Translations under genes and position numbers: made by a program
The notes under the pieces: model-generated
The model's database searches: none
Told to the model about the DNA's origin: nothing
What the model saw: the letters and a program-made list of their open reading frames with translations, nothing else
Part shown: in pieces, positions 1-8,662 of the stretch
How the letters are laid out: the number at the start of each line of letters is the position of its first letter
Position numbering within the stretch: the stretch's first letter is position 1
Assembly: GCF_014635725.1 (NCBI RefSeq)
Contig: NZ_BMDJ01000014.1
Span: forward strand, 1 to 64,000
Reading direction: 5' to 3'
Length of the DNA stretch: 64,000 nucleotides
Origin: Pedobacter mendelii
Lineage (GTDB): Bacteria > Bacteroidota > Bacteroidia > Sphingobacteriales > Sphingobacteriaceae

Positions 1-111
1 TCAAGGGGGTCAATTTGGATTGGCGCAAAGGGGTCTTTTTCCTTTGGCGAACCTTATCAAATTAACTCGGCTAAGGGGAACTTTTTAGATTGGCGAAGAG
101 GGGTCAATTTG
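1..111. mobile_element. IS21-like terminal-repeat remnant
   Basis: A 17-bp word beginning ATTGGCG and ending GGGGTC occurs at 19-35 and 89-105 (ATTGGCG, a 4-base variable spacer, then GGGGTC). Related pieces (TTGGCGAA, AAGGGGAA) lie between, and GGGGTCAATTTG occurs at both edges. Short, repeated, imperfect terminal motifs of this kind are typical of the ends of IS21-family elements in Bacteroidota. No transposase gene is inside the window, so the body of the element, if present, lies to the left. The repeats run straight into a nucleotidyltransferase gene that lacks its 5' part, which fits an insertion. The family assignment is inference from the repeat architecture. Confidence 0.5.
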
Positions 112-645
112 AAGCGGTTTATCCAACATTATAGCGATTACACAGAAATTGAAGAAAAATTGAGATTAAAAGGGTTTTCGAATGATGTTGAATCTGGGGT
201 GATTTGTAGATATAAAGTAAAGGGAGTTGTTGTTGATGTGATGCCAACTGCTGAAGATATTCTGGGCTTTGCAAATAAGTGGTATGTTGAAGGGTATAAG
301 TATGCTATGGAGCATGTGATAAATGAAAACTATAAGATTAATATTTTTAGTCCTCCTTATTTTTTAGCAACGAAGCTGGAAGCATTTAAAGATAGAGGAA
401 AAAATGATGGCAGGTGGAGTACTGATTTTGAAGATATTGTTTACGTTCTTAATGACAGAAGTAAAATTTGGTTGGAAATAGTAGGGGCGGAACACAATGT
501 AAAATCATACCTTTTAAACGAGTTTAAGACCTTAGCTGAAAATAAATACATTGATGAGTGGATTAGCTCACATTTAGGCTATGGCGAGCAAGAAAGGACT
601 TACCACATTATCGGCTCAATAAATGAACTCTTAGCGAAAAATTAA
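109..645 (+). pseudogene. 5'-truncated nucleotidyltransferase (AbiEii-like fold)
   Basis: The frame is open for 178 codons, starting only at a TTG inside the preceding terminal-repeat motif. The visible part matches the C-terminal two thirds of small stand-alone nucleotidyltransferases related to the AbiEii toxin fold: KVDVMP-like VVVDVMPT, ILGFANKWY, PYFLATKLEAFKDRG and a FEDIVYV segment. What should come first, the FVGG-type start and the DxD catalytic motif, is absent, so the product would not be active. The homology begins within about ten codons of the repeat remnant, so the gene was probably cut by an insertion. It might still be transcribed from an outward promoter of the element, but nothing shows this. 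Confidence 0.65.
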
Positions 646-797
646 GCTGATTATGGAAGTCTACTATGTTTTATGAGATTTACGCTTAATATTTCAGGTT
701 AAAAAATCTGCAAAATGGTAATAGCAATAAACCTTAAATTTTTTTTGTACCGAATTTGTATCTTAAATAATTTAACTAACTGATAATCAGTATTATT

Positions 798-1031
798 TTA
801 CTTTCTGTATCGGGAAATAAGTAGCCAAAAAAAATTAGGAGAAGTTTTGGCCATGGATCTGACTTGCCAAACTGGAACTTTGATCAGTAGCTGCTGTCGG
901 GCATCGGGATCTCCATTGCAGGCAAACGGCAGTTCTGCCCCTGCGAAGGGGTATTTTTCGATAAGTTTGCTTACCGGTTCGTCCCAGATGAAGCTCGTAG
1001 AGCTTGTTCGTGTCAGTTCGATCCTTTCCAT
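798..1031 (-). CDS. unrecognised 77-residue fragment
   Basis: An ATG-started frame of 77 codons with clearly higher GC than its surroundings. The residues (for example KLIEKYPFAGAELPFACNGD and QQLLIKVPVWQVRS) look like folded protein rather than a chance frame, but I do not recognise the family. The last dozen residues (SPNFFWLLISRYRK) lie in AT-rich, low-complexity sequence, as if the true end had been replaced, so it may be a gene fragment. The opposite strand is also open across most of it, but there the translation looks random. Its neighbours are two broken toxin-like genes, which fits a decayed accessory locus. Confidence 0.3.
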   Translation of the reverse strand: MERIELTRTSSTSFIWDEPVSKLIEKYPFAGAELPFACNGDPDARQQLLIKVPVWQVRSMAKTSPNFFWLLISRYRK

Positions 1032-1176
1032 TGGTTTGCTGGCTAATGTTCCAAAACTGCAGAAATTAACTCAAATTTATCATGAATATTATATTGTTAA
1101 CTGACAGTAAAGGGGGCAATTGACGAGGGGCGTGGGGAAATTTCCATATCACCTTAATTTCTTATGGTTGCTTTGG

Positions 1177-1440
1177 TTAGACTTTGCCGTGCTCTATCTT
1201 CATTTTTGCTGTAAGGTCATGAAAGTAAACGGGCGACCAGATTTCAAGTACTTGAGGATTTCTTATGAACCTGGAGATATGGGCCTTGACGAAATCCATT
1301 TTAACACTATCTACCTTTTCGGCAAGCGGTTTCCTGAATTCTTCTTCGGTCATGGTCCTTTTGCTCGAGTGTCCGCTATCTATCGCCCTTAGCAGAAAAT
1401 GGTCGAGGTTAAGTGGATAGCCTTTTTTGATGTGCCATAT
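1177..1440 (-). pseudogene. AbiEii/AbiGii-type toxin, C-terminal remnant
   Basis: Reading the minus strand from 1440 to the stop at 1177-1179 gives 87 continuous residues: KKGYPLNLDHFL, then SGHSSKRTMTEEEFR, VDFVKAHISRFI-like VKMDFVKAHISRFIRNPQ and IWSPVYFHDL. This is the pattern of the C-terminal segment of Bacteroidota AbiEii-type nucleotidyltransferase toxins. A stop codon sits directly upstream at 1441-1443, and the catalytic N-terminal half is missing. No AbiEi antitoxin gene is adjacent. The call rests on remembered family patterns and was not searched. With the truncated nucleotidyltransferase at the window start, it marks this stretch as a graveyard of toxin-like genes. Confidence 0.5.
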
Positions 1441-1771
1441 TTAACATAGATTTTTTATCGACCCTTGGATACAATTGTTAAACTGGCAAGGATCAACGCT
1501 GCATTAGATTGCAATTCTACAAGGTTCAGTCGAATTTGTCCAGACTTTAGACATAACATGCAGTAAAAATAGAAAGCGTAAAAAACAGAATTAATGGTTT
1601 TTTCATTTTAGCAGGTTTTAGGTTTTTAAAATTAATAAATATCTGTTTTTCAATAAGAATAAATTCTTTCATGGTTCAAGCTGCCAGGCGAGTTTGATAC
1701 CTAATCTCAGGATAGGGTCATAATTATTATGGAATATTAGAATTTGTTGCATCCTGTTTAAAACCTGAAAT
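1441..1771. other. intergenic, no gene seen
   Basis: No credible coding frame is seen on either strand. The sequence is AT-rich with scattered poly-T tracts. A short minus-strand frame at about 1675-1771 ends in residues resembling a beta-barrel tail but overlaps the start of the next gene antisense, and I did not accept it. The promoter for the TonB-plug gene at 1772 should lie here, but no convincing TAnnTTTG box stands out. Confidence 0.4.
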
Positions 1772-2638
1772 ATGAAACGCATACAGTTATTACTGACTCA
1801 ACCTTGTACTGAGCAATGGAGTGATATTGAACGAGCAGATGGGCTACATCATTGTGGCCGTTGTGAAAAAAATATTCTTGATCTTACCACTCAATCGGAC
1901 GAGGAATTAATTGACTTCTTCCGACATAAAAATGATAATATTTGTGGACGGTTACTTGCTAGTCAGCTAAATAGAGCGCTTGTTTTACCTTCGGTTAAGA
2001 TAAACTGGCATTGGCTAATGCCGTTGGCTTTTGGAGCATTTGTTGTTAATCCTAGTCAGGCACAAAATTTAAAACCCGTAGTGGTGCAGAATGACCAAGC
2101 GTCTAAATTTCCTTCAGCACCAATGGATTTAACAGATACACTGGCTCCTGTAAACATTGTCATCACCGGAAAGGTAGTGGATAATTTAAGTGGTAATTTA
2201 TTGGTGGGCGTAAAAGTTAGGAGAAAAGGGTATGAAAATGTGCTGGCAATAACGGACTTGAATGGTAGATTTGAGTTCAGCACGACTGATAAGGATATGC
2301 TATCTAAGTTTATCTTTAGTTTAGGGGGCTATTCGAGCGTGGAGACAAATATAAATGACAAAATTATTGTTCAGTTAATCGCGGAGCGTAAGATAATGTT
2401 GGGCGGTATTTCTAGCGTGTCGTTAGATAGAAAGCCACTTTACCTGGTGTTTGCCGGTAATAAAAACTGTATTATTGATGCTTCCAGAATGAATGAAATC
2501 TCGCCTGACTGGATTGAGAACATAGAAGTTTTACAAGATGCAAAGGCTACGGCAATTTATGGTGCTAAGGGCGCTAATGGCGTAATAAAGATATCGCTAA
2601 AAAAAGTATTTAAAAACAAGTTCAAATTTTCAAAGTAG
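1772..2638 (+). CDS. CarboxypepD-regulatory/TonB-plug domain protein
   Basis: 288 residues. The first 60 hold the Cys-containing motif that opens many Bacteroidota membrane proteins of this type: CTEQW, then HHCGRCEKNILDLTTQSDEELIDFF, and later CGR. A single hydrophobic segment follows at about 75-97 (WHWLMPLAFGAFVV). After it comes a carboxypeptidase-regulatory-like beta domain at about 130-205 (ITGKVVDNLSGNLLVGVKV) and a TonB-plug-like tail ending IENIEVLQDAKATAIYGAKG and NGVIKISLKK. There is no receptor barrel, so it is not a transporter. Such proteins may act in envelope signalling or as plug-like partners, but the function is not established. It stands alone between accessory debris and a convergent stress gene. 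Confidence 0.75.
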   Translation: MKRIQLLLTQPCTEQWSDIERADGLHHCGRCEKNILDLTTQSDEELIDFFRHKNDNICGRLLASQLNRALVLPSVKINWHWLMPLAFGAFVVNPSQAQNLKPVVVQNDQASKFPSAPMDLTDTLAPVNIVITGKVVDNLSGNLLVGVKVRRKGYENVLAITDLNGRFEFSTTDKDMLSKFIFSLGGYSSVETNINDKIIVQLIAERKIMLGGISSVSLDRKPLYLVFAGNKNCIIDASRMNEISPDWIENIEVLQDAKATAIYGAKGANGVIKISLKKVFKNKFKFSK

Positions 2639-2743
2639 GTTAATTGATGATTTTAGTAACAAGGTGGATAAACCTGATTAGATTGACCTCGTCTTACCGG
2701 AAATAGATTTGTTGTAAATTTTTGATTGTCTGCATATTAATAA

Positions 2744-2760
2744 ATTGGCGAGAAGGGGTC
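2744..2760 (+). repeat. third copy of ATTGGCG...GGGGTC motif
   Basis: ATTGGCGAGAAGGGGTC matches the motif at 19-35 and 89-105 in 14 to 15 of 17 positions and lies in the same orientation. It sits alone between two convergent genes. It may be a solo end left by an IS21-like element, so the 0.1-2.7 kb stretch could have been bounded by related insertions. Confidence 0.55.
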
Positions 2761-2791
2761 AAATGGATAGGTTTTTCTAATTAGGATCCTT

Positions 2792-3613
2792 TTATTCGTG
2801 AAGTACCAGAATGGCCTTGACCGATCGGTTCATGACCTGGTTTATCGTGCTGCTGGTAAAAAGCCTGTAAATGATGTTATGATGGTGTTTAACTAAACAT
2901 AATATGTCCGTATGGTTATTCTTAATGAAATCCATAATTCCGTTTGGTGCACTATTGTCTCTGATATAATTAAACTCGATCTCCGTATGCGGTAAAAGTT
3001 CGCGGATTTTTTTCTCACCAGTTTGGATATGCAGATCATCCGATTTTTCGGTTACATAAAGCACCTGCATCTTTTTCGTTGCTGAGGCCTTAAGCATTTC
3101 GTTCAGTGCATTTACATCTTTTGCAGAGAGTTTGGTTTGATAATCCGTGGCAAGGGTAACTATCGGAGCGCTTGGGAAATTGCTTTCCATCGGAATAATC
3201 AGTGTAGGGATTCTAATTTTGGTAACTACCATACTGGCATTGCTACCTACAATGCCGCTAATTCCTGTTGAGCCGGTAATGCCCATAACCAGTAACTCTA
3301 CGGGTTTTGCTTTTAAATATCTGCTGATTACTGTTTTTAAAAAGCCGACTTCGCATCGGGTCTCCACCTTAATATCTAAGAAACCCTCTTTTGTGACTAT
3401 TTTCTCGGTCCACTCCTTTAACGCTTCTCTCTTATTTTTATAATATGATTCAATAAAAATAGCATTGTAGGTGCTGTTGTTTATGCCCTCCGTTGGATGG
3501 ATTGCGTGAATGGCTACAACTTCCATTTTAAGTATTTTGGCTATGGAGAGTGCATAAGCCAATGCGTTGGATGCACTGGTAGAAAAATCTGTAGCAACGA
3601 GTATCTGTTTCAT
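2792..3613 (-). CDS. tandem universal stress protein (UspA family)
   Basis: 273 residues, the usual length of a two-domain Usp protein. Domain 1 (about 1-145) begins KQILVATDFSTSASNAL and contains the nucleotide-binding loop GITGSTGISGIVGSNAS, with glycines spaced as in ATP-binding Usp proteins. Domain 2 (about 150-273) begins IVTLATDYQTKLSAKDV and ends in the NRSVKAILVLHE strand, but its glycine loop is degenerate (KHHHNIIYRLFTSSTINQ), so only the first half is likely to bind ATP. It is cytoplasmic, with no signal peptide or membrane segment. It lies 34 bp downstream of the phosphate transporter gene on the same strand and is probably co-transcribed with it. The family is general stress or metabolic sensing; the exact role is unknown. 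Confidence 0.9.
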   Translation of the reverse strand: MKQILVATDFSTSASNALAYALSIAKILKMEVVAIHAIHPTEGINNSTYNAIFIESYYKNKREALKEWTEKIVTKEGFLDIKVETRCEVGFLKTVISRYLKAKPVELLVMGITGSTGISGIVGSNASMVVTKIRIPTLIIPMESNFPSAPIVTLATDYQTKLSAKDVNALNEMLKASATKKMQVLYVTEKSDDLHIQTGEKKIRELLPHTEIEFNYIRDNSAPNGIMDFIKNNHTDILCLVKHHHNIIYRLFTSSTINQVMNRSVKAILVLHE

Positions 3614-3647
3614 TTCGTGATAATAAATAAATCTAACAAAAACTATT

Positions 3648-5111
3648 TTAAACGAAGAGATGGAAAAGCATGAATAAAGCTATAGCCAAAATAATGGATA
3701 CAGGAAGGGTGAGAACCCAAGCCAGCCCGATATTTTTTAAAGTATTATTATTGAGGTTTCCTCTTCCCCCTGATGCCACCATAGCCCCAGCAATGCCACT
3801 TGATAATACATGTGTGGTACTCACTGGAAGTCCGAAAGCTGTGCTTAGTCCAATTGTAGATGCTGCAACGATTTCGGAAGTGGCCCCTTGAGCATAATTT
3901 AGATGCTCATTTCCGATTTTTTCACCGATTGTAACCACTATTCGTTTCCATCCGATCATTGTGCCCAGGCCTAGTGATATCGAAATAAGCAGAATAACCC
4001 AGAGTGGAGCAAACTCAAAGAGCCTGGTGAGTTCCTGCCGATTTTTGGAAAGGAGCCGGGCATCATCTTTACTTAGAAATAGCGTATAGTCTTTTTCAAC
4101 AATCCCTATCGAAGCCGTTACTTCCTCTATCTGCTTGCGGAATTTATAGGTTCCCTTCTTATCGGTCTCATTCTTTTTGGCCAAGTGGATTTTGGCCTGT
4201 TCTATCTTGCCGATCAGCACTGGGAGATCTGGTCTTTTTCCTTTTGCAGCAGCGGCTATGCGATTGATTAGCTGCTCTGTTTGGTTGAGCTGGAAAAGTA
4301 TTTTGCTATCGGGTATACTGTGGTCGACGGCAAACCGTGCTGGTAAAAATGCAATCAGAATCAGCATGAGCAAACCGACACCTTTCTGCCCGTCATTGCT
4401 TCCGTGGAAAAAACTGACCAGTGTACAGGTGGTAATGAGTAGTCCCCTTATAAGCAGTGGGGGTCTGTCGTTTTCGCCATGTGGAATGTGGAAAAGGGCA
4501 TGGTATTTTATTACATGCTTTAAAAAATACATGAGGAGTACGGCCAGGCCGAAGCCAATAATCGGAGAAAGTATTAGTGAAAGTCCAATTTCTTCGGCTT
4601 TCCCCCAGTTTACGCCTTTTCCACCATAATACCAGGTAAAGGCCAGTCCGGCACCAATCATTGCCCCGATCATGGTATGTGAACTGGAACAGGGAATGCC
4701 AAGATACCAGGTGCCCAAATTCCAGGCGATTGAAGCAAGCAACACAGCTAATACCATGCAGGCACCTACACCAATTGGAAGATTCATTAATGCATCTAAG
4801 GGAACAAGTTTTAATATACCCATCGCAACGGCAATTCCACCGGTAAATACCCCCATAAAATTCCAGAAACCAGACCAGGGAATAGCAATAACCGGTTTGA
4901 GTGCCTTAGTATAAATTACCGTTGCTACTGCATTAGCCGTATCGTGAAAACCATTTACAAATTCAAAGCCTACTACAGCGAGCAGGCAAACGAGAAATAT
5001 GATTGTTAAAGGCATACTCAAGTCGGTACTGCCAATAAAAGGTAGTGATATACAAAAGGTGTGCATGTTTTTTTTGATCTCTGTTGCAGAAGTGATTTCT
5101 GAATTCCCCAA
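3648..5111 (-). CDS. inorganic phosphate transporter, Pit family
   Basis: 487 residues with about ten hydrophobic segments. Both halves carry the PiT signature: GFEFVNGFHDTANAVAT near residue 50 and FFHGSNDGQKGVGLLML near 240, with a second repeat ASTIGLSTAFGLPVSTTHVLSSG near 425. A hydrophilic insert of about 110 residues (about 270-380) separates the halves, as in bacterial low-affinity Pit proteins. It imports phosphate, probably as a metal-phosphate complex, driven by protons or sodium. The annotated start gives a short polar leader; an internal ATG 15 codons later (about 5066) is an equally good start. Neighbours are a Usp gene and secreted phosphatase/esterase genes, which suits a phosphate-acquisition role. 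No Pho-box can be named here. Confidence 0.92.
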   Translation of the reverse strand: MGNSEITSATEIKKNMHTFCISLPFIGSTDLSMPLTIIFLVCLLAVVGFEFVNGFHDTANAVATVIYTKALKPVIAIPWSGFWNFMGVFTGGIAVAMGILKLVPLDALMNLPIGVGACMVLAVLLASIAWNLGTWYLGIPCSSSHTMIGAMIGAGLAFTWYYGGKGVNWGKAEEIGLSLILSPIIGFGLAVLLMYFLKHVIKYHALFHIPHGENDRPPLLIRGLLITTCTLVSFFHGSNDGQKGVGLLMLILIAFLPARFAVDHSIPDSKILFQLNQTEQLINRIAAAAKGKRPDLPVLIGKIEQAKIHLAKKNETDKKGTYKFRKQIEEVTASIGIVEKDYTLFLSKDDARLLSKNRQELTRLFEFAPLWVILLISISLGLGTMIGWKRIVVTIGEKIGNEHLNYAQGATSEIVAASTIGLSTAFGLPVSTTHVLSSGIAGAMVASGGRGNLNNNTLKNIGLAWVLTLPVSIILAIALFMLFHLFV

Positions 5112-5229
5112 ATAACAGGATAACTGCCTGATTAAAAGAGTTTTTTATGTTAAGTTATTGTTATGCTATTGTTCCTTCTTAATACCAGGCTGGAAAATAT
5201 TCGAGAGTAAAATACAATAAACAGTTATT

Positions 5230-5958
5230 TTAAATGTAAAGTGGTACCATCTTACGCCAGTAATGCGGACGGTGTGCATTACTATCCCAGGTATGTAGGT
5301 GGTTTTGTACCCCCTTCTCCCAGAGCAAACGGCTTATATAATGATTTCCACTCAGAAACGGATCTGTTTCGCCTACTGCAAGAATAATTTCCATTTTTCT
5401 TAAATGATTTAGAAGATTATCGTCGTTTAGGTTTGCGAGAAATTGGGACGGCATGTTAAAATACGAATTCTCATCTCGAAATCCGTTCAGAAGATCCTTG
5501 AAATTCCCTGGTGCATCCGTCAGGTCATATCGGCCGCTAATTCCAACTGCTTTTTTAAATAGCCAGGGATATTTCATGGCTATGTTTATTGCGTGGTAAG
5601 CACCCATGCTGCAACCTGCAACTTCTATCTCGGCTATATTATTCTTTGAATGGACGAGTGGGATTACTTCATCGAGAATATATCTTTCATACTGAATGTG
5701 CCTTGCGATTCTGACCGACGGAAAAATATTTTCATTGTAAAAACTTTCTGCATCTATACTATCCAGACAGATCAGCTGAATCTCACCTGCGTCGATCCGC
5801 TGATGGATTGAGTCAACTATCCCCCAGTTCTCGTAATCGAAGAACCTTGCCATCCGTGTTGGAAAGAAAAGAACGGCTCTTCCGCTATATCCGAAAATCA
5901 GCAGCTCCATGTCCCGCTGGAGACTGCTGCTGAACCATTTATGGTACTCTCTGTGCAT
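5230..5958 (-). CDS. alpha/beta-hydrolase esterase
   Basis: 242 residues, no signal peptide. The nucleophile elbow GCSMGA places the catalytic serine at about residue 117. An acid (GETDP, D199) and a histidine (NAHRPHYW, H229 or H232) follow at the right spacing for an alpha/beta-hydrolase triad. The N-terminus (HREYHKWFSSSLQRDMELLIFG) and the FFPTRMARFFDYE segment match uncharacterised esterases of the COG4947 type, related to esterase D/antigen 85 folds. The substrate is unknown. It lies 62 bp downstream of the SGNH hydrolase gene on the same strand, so the two are probably one operon of small cytoplasmic ester hydrolases. Confidence 0.8.
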   Translation of the reverse strand: MHREYHKWFSSSLQRDMELLIFGYSGRAVLFFPTRMARFFDYENWGIVDSIHQRIDAGEIQLICLDSIDAESFYNENIFPSVRIARHIQYERYILDEVIPLVHSKNNIAEIEVAGCSMGAYHAINIAMKYPWLFKKAVGISGRYDLTDAPGNFKDLLNGFRDENSYFNMPSQFLANLNDDNLLNHLRKMEIILAVGETDPFLSGNHYISRLLWEKGVQNHLHTWDSNAHRPHYWRKMVPLYI

Positions 5959-6020
5959 GGTTTAAACTTTGGAGAAAAGTACGGTTTAAATGTTAGCCCG
6001 GTATTAATTTTCCGTGATGA

Positions 6021-6608
6021 TTAAACCAGTTTTGCCTCTATAATCGATTTCCATAACTGATACCCCGCCCGACTTAAGTGAAGTCCGTCAGGGTGATAAT
6101 AAGCTGGATCGGGATGGCCAGACTTATCGAGCATTTTTTTAAATACATCTATAAACTTCCAGTTTCCGTTCAGTTTTATAATCTCATTTTCTATTAAATT
6201 GTTGGTGTACTTAAACTGGTCGGCCATTTGCCAGCGAGACAAACTTGGCTTGAGTGAAATAAAAAAACAGGGGATCTGTCCGAAACTCAGGGCAGCCTTT
6301 ATCACCAGTTGCTGAAAGAATATAAAGATTTCTTCAGGGTTTCGGCCATCCCCCAAATCATTGTCGCCAGCATAAACAATTAGCATTTTGGGTTTGTAGC
6401 CGGCCATAATCCGCTCAAAAAACCACACGCAAGCCGCCAGCGTTGAGCCACCAAAAGCGAGGTTGGTTACCTTATGGTTCGAAAAATCTTCTTCGAGGGT
6501 ATCCCAAAGCCGGAGAGATGAACTTCCATAAAAGATAATGCCTGGGCTGGATCTATCCATCTTGTTCCTTTTTTCAATCGATTTGACTTCTTCTTCGTAC
6601 CAAAACAT
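6021..6608 (-). CDS. SGNH/GDSL-family hydrolase
   Basis: 195 residues with the four SGNH blocks visible: block I FYGSSSLR (Ser near 29-31), block II AFGGST (Gly 53-54), block III GDND (Asn 83) and block V DGLHLS (Asp 174, His 177). This is the complete catalytic set of GDSL-like lipases/acylhydrolases. No signal peptide is visible, so it is probably cytoplasmic. Substrates in the family range from acyl-CoA and lysophospholipids to acetylated sugars and cannot be told from sequence. It is the first gene of a likely two-gene unit with the esterase gene downstream, and is divergent from the exported phosphatase gene at 6818. Confidence 0.85.
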   Translation of the reverse strand: MFWYEEEVKSIEKRNKMDRSSPGIIFYGSSSLRLWDTLEEDFSNHKVTNLAFGGSTLAACVWFFERIMAGYKPKMLIVYAGDNDLGDGRNPEEIFIFFQQLVIKAALSFGQIPCFFISLKPSLSRWQMADQFKYTNNLIENEIIKLNGNWKFIDVFKKMLDKSGHPDPAYYHPDGLHLSRAGYQLWKSIIEAKLV

Positions 6609-6792
6609 AACGCTAAGGTAAATAAGATATGGTTGTGTTAAAATCCCAGATGAATTAAGTTTTCATGATCTGGAAAATTTGGGCATATAATTGCACATAC
6701 CAGGGATGTCTGCCTGTGTTTTCCAAACCGCATGGTGGGATATAGGTGCCTATTTTTAAGCTCCTGTTAATGTTAAGGCAACATTGTTTTCT

Positions 6793-6800
6793 TAGCTTTG
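6793..6800 (+). promoter_or_regulatory. Bacteroidota -7 box TAGCTTTG
   Basis: TAGCTTTG fits the Bacteroidota -7 consensus TAnnTTTG exactly and ends 17 bases before the ATG of the phosphatase fusion. The expected -33 position, about 20 bases upstream, has only a partial match (TTAATG). Transcription would begin near 6806 and leave a leader of about a dozen bases. Confidence 0.45.
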
Positions 6801-6817
6801 ATTAAATTTTACCATCA

Positions 6818-8662
6818 ATGAAAATTACATCCTTTATCCTTCTGGCTATATTAACAATCTTTCCTTCGACTATCTGGGCGCAGAGCAAACCTGCTCCAAT
6901 GGGCCATAGCCATAACGATTACCATCAGGATATTCCGCTGTTGCAGGCATACTATTCTGGAATGGGGTCAATTGAAGCGGATGTTTTTTTAAAGGATGGG
7001 GCACTTTTTGTAGCACATGAAAGTTCGGAGATTAGGGCTGGAAGAACATTAAGAGAGCTCTATTTATCTCCGCTAGTTTCCCTATTCGGACAGAACAATA
7101 AGCATGCTTTTAAAAATGCTGACCGAAAACTTCAGCTGGTTATCGATATCAAACAGGATCACATAAACGTTTTGAAGAAACTCATTGATGAGCTGAAAGA
7201 CTTTGGTGATATTTTTGATGCGAGCAGTAATCCCAACGCGATTAAAATTGTAATCAGTGGCGATATGCCTGTTCCATCTAACTTTAAAAATTGGCCTGAT
7301 TATATTTATTTCGATGGAAGGCCTGAAATAAAATATGCTCCTGATGAATTGAAGCATGTTGCGATGATTAGCCAGGATATAAAAAAATATTCAGTTTGGA
7401 ATGGGAAAGGGGTGCCTACGCCGACGGATTTCACTAAGCTTAATAAAATTGTTAGTGATGCCCACAATTTAGGTAAGCCATTTAGGTTTTGGGCTACTGC
7501 AGACAACCCGAATACTTGGATTGTTTTGGAGCGCCTAGGTGTGGATTGGATCAATACAGATCACCCGACTCAGCTGGATGATTTTTTGGCCCATCGAAAT
7601 AAGGTCAGCTATACCAATCCGGCCCCATACCAGGTTTATGTACCCAGTTACAAATCTGATGGGGTGCACAGGAAGGTGAAAAATGTGATTTTATTGATTG
7701 GTGATGGAATGGGACTTGCACAGATCCATGCGGCCTCGGTTGCCAACCATGGTGATTTGAACATCTGCAGGATTAAAAATATTGGTTTCTCTCAAACGGA
7801 AGCCGCCAATTCGGATAACACCGATTCGGCGGCTGGAGCTACGGCAATGTCGACAGGGGAGAAAACAAACAACCGTTATATCGGTATGGGAATAAACGGT
7901 AAAAAGAAGACCAATTTAGTTGATACGCTCTATGGTTTCGGGATAAAAAGCGGTGTGATTAGCGTTGGTGATATTACCGATGCAACCCCGGCGGCATTTT
8001 ATGCACATCGGACAGAGCGTACCATGAGCAATGAGATCGCCGGCGATTTGCTGAATTCAAAGGTAGAAATTCTGGTTGGCTCCAATCAGGCCGCTTTTTT
8101 GAAAAACAAAAATACCGATCTTATAAAGTTGTTAAGACAGGCCGGATTTGCGTTGAGCGAAAACTTCGCTGATTTTTCAACGCATGGTTCTGGAAGACAG
8201 CTGGTTCTGCTACCAGATGAGGAGATGCGCCCGGTATTGAAAGGACGTGGAGATATTTTAAAACAGTCACTCTTAAAAACGATTGACATTCTGGATAAAA
8301 ACAGCAAAGGTTTTTTCGTTATGGCCGAGGGTGCACAGATTGACTATGGTGGACATGCGGGCGATCTGCCATATGTTGTTACGGAAATGCATGATTTTGA
8401 CAAAGTGATTGAATCTGCACTGCGCTTTGCAGACCAGGACGGGGAGACCCTTGTTATTATTACGGCAGACCACGAAACCGGCGGATTGACGCTTTTAGAT
8501 GCCGAAACAAAAGCGGGAAAAATTACGGGGCATTTCAGTACTGATGACCATACCAACATCATGGTACCAGTGTTTGCCTATGGCCCACATGCTGATGAAT
8601 TTCGTGGTGTGTACCCGAATACCGAAATCTTTAAAAAAATAATGAACATTCTACAGCTATAA
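6818..8662 (+). CDS. exported GDPD-like/alkaline phosphatase fusion
   Basis: 614 residues with a signal peptide (MKITSFILLA...PSTIWA, cleavage near 21). Residues about 28-275 form a PLC/GDPD-like TIM-barrel phosphodiesterase domain: GHSHNDYHQDIPLLQAY, SIEADVFLKDG, AHESSEI and a late NTDHPTQLDDFL. Residues about 285-614 are an alkaline phosphatase: VILLIGDGMGLAQ with the first metal Asp, TDSAAGATAMSTG with the nucleophile Ser, MAEGAQIDYGGH, and TADHETGG. The enzyme probably acts in the periplasm or at the surface, cleaving a phosphodiester and then releasing phosphate, which the Pit transporter encoded nearby could take up. Substrate coupling is inference. The N-terminal domain could be degenerate in catalysis, because I cannot confirm all of its metal ligands. 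Confidence 0.9.
   Translation: MKITSFILLAILTIFPSTIWAQSKPAPMGHSHNDYHQDIPLLQAYYSGMGSIEADVFLKDGALFVAHESSEIRAGRTLRELYLSPLVSLFGQNNKHAFKNADRKLQLVIDIKQDHINVLKKLIDELKDFGDIFDASSNPNAIKIVISGDMPVPSNFKNWPDYIYFDGRPEIKYAPDELKHVAMISQDIKKYSVWNGKGVPTPTDFTKLNKIVSDAHNLGKPFRFWATADNPNTWIVLERLGVDWINTDHPTQLDDFLAHRNKVSYTNPAPYQVYVPSYKSDGVHRKVKNVILLIGDGMGLAQIHAASVANHGDLNICRIKNIGFSQTEAANSDNTDSAAGATAMSTGEKTNNRYIGMGINGKKKTNLVDTLYGFGIKSGVISVGDITDATPAAFYAHRTERTMSNEIAGDLLNSKVEILVGSNQAAFLKNKNTDLIKLLRQAGFALSENFADFSTHGSGRQLVLLPDEEMRPVLKGRGDILKQSLLKTIDILDKNSKGFFVMAEGAQIDYGGHAGDLPYVVTEMHDFDKVIESALRFADQDGETLVIITADHETGGLTLLDAETKAGKITGHFSTDDHTNIMVPVFAYGPHADEFRGVYPNTEIFKKIMNILQL

Noticed and set aside
847..1104. An 85-codon plus-strand frame opposite the unrecognised fragment.
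   Set aside because: Its translation has no protein-like pattern and reads as the complement of the better minus-strand frame; the last part runs into AT-rich intergenic sequence.
1120..1392. A 90-codon plus-strand frame.
   Set aside because: It is the shadow of the AbiEii-like remnant on the minus strand, which shows clear family motifs.
1675..1771. Minus-strand frame ending in residues like a beta-barrel tail (LRLGIKLAWQLEP).
   Set aside because: Too short, starts antisense to the TonB-plug gene, and no upstream barrel sequence exists.
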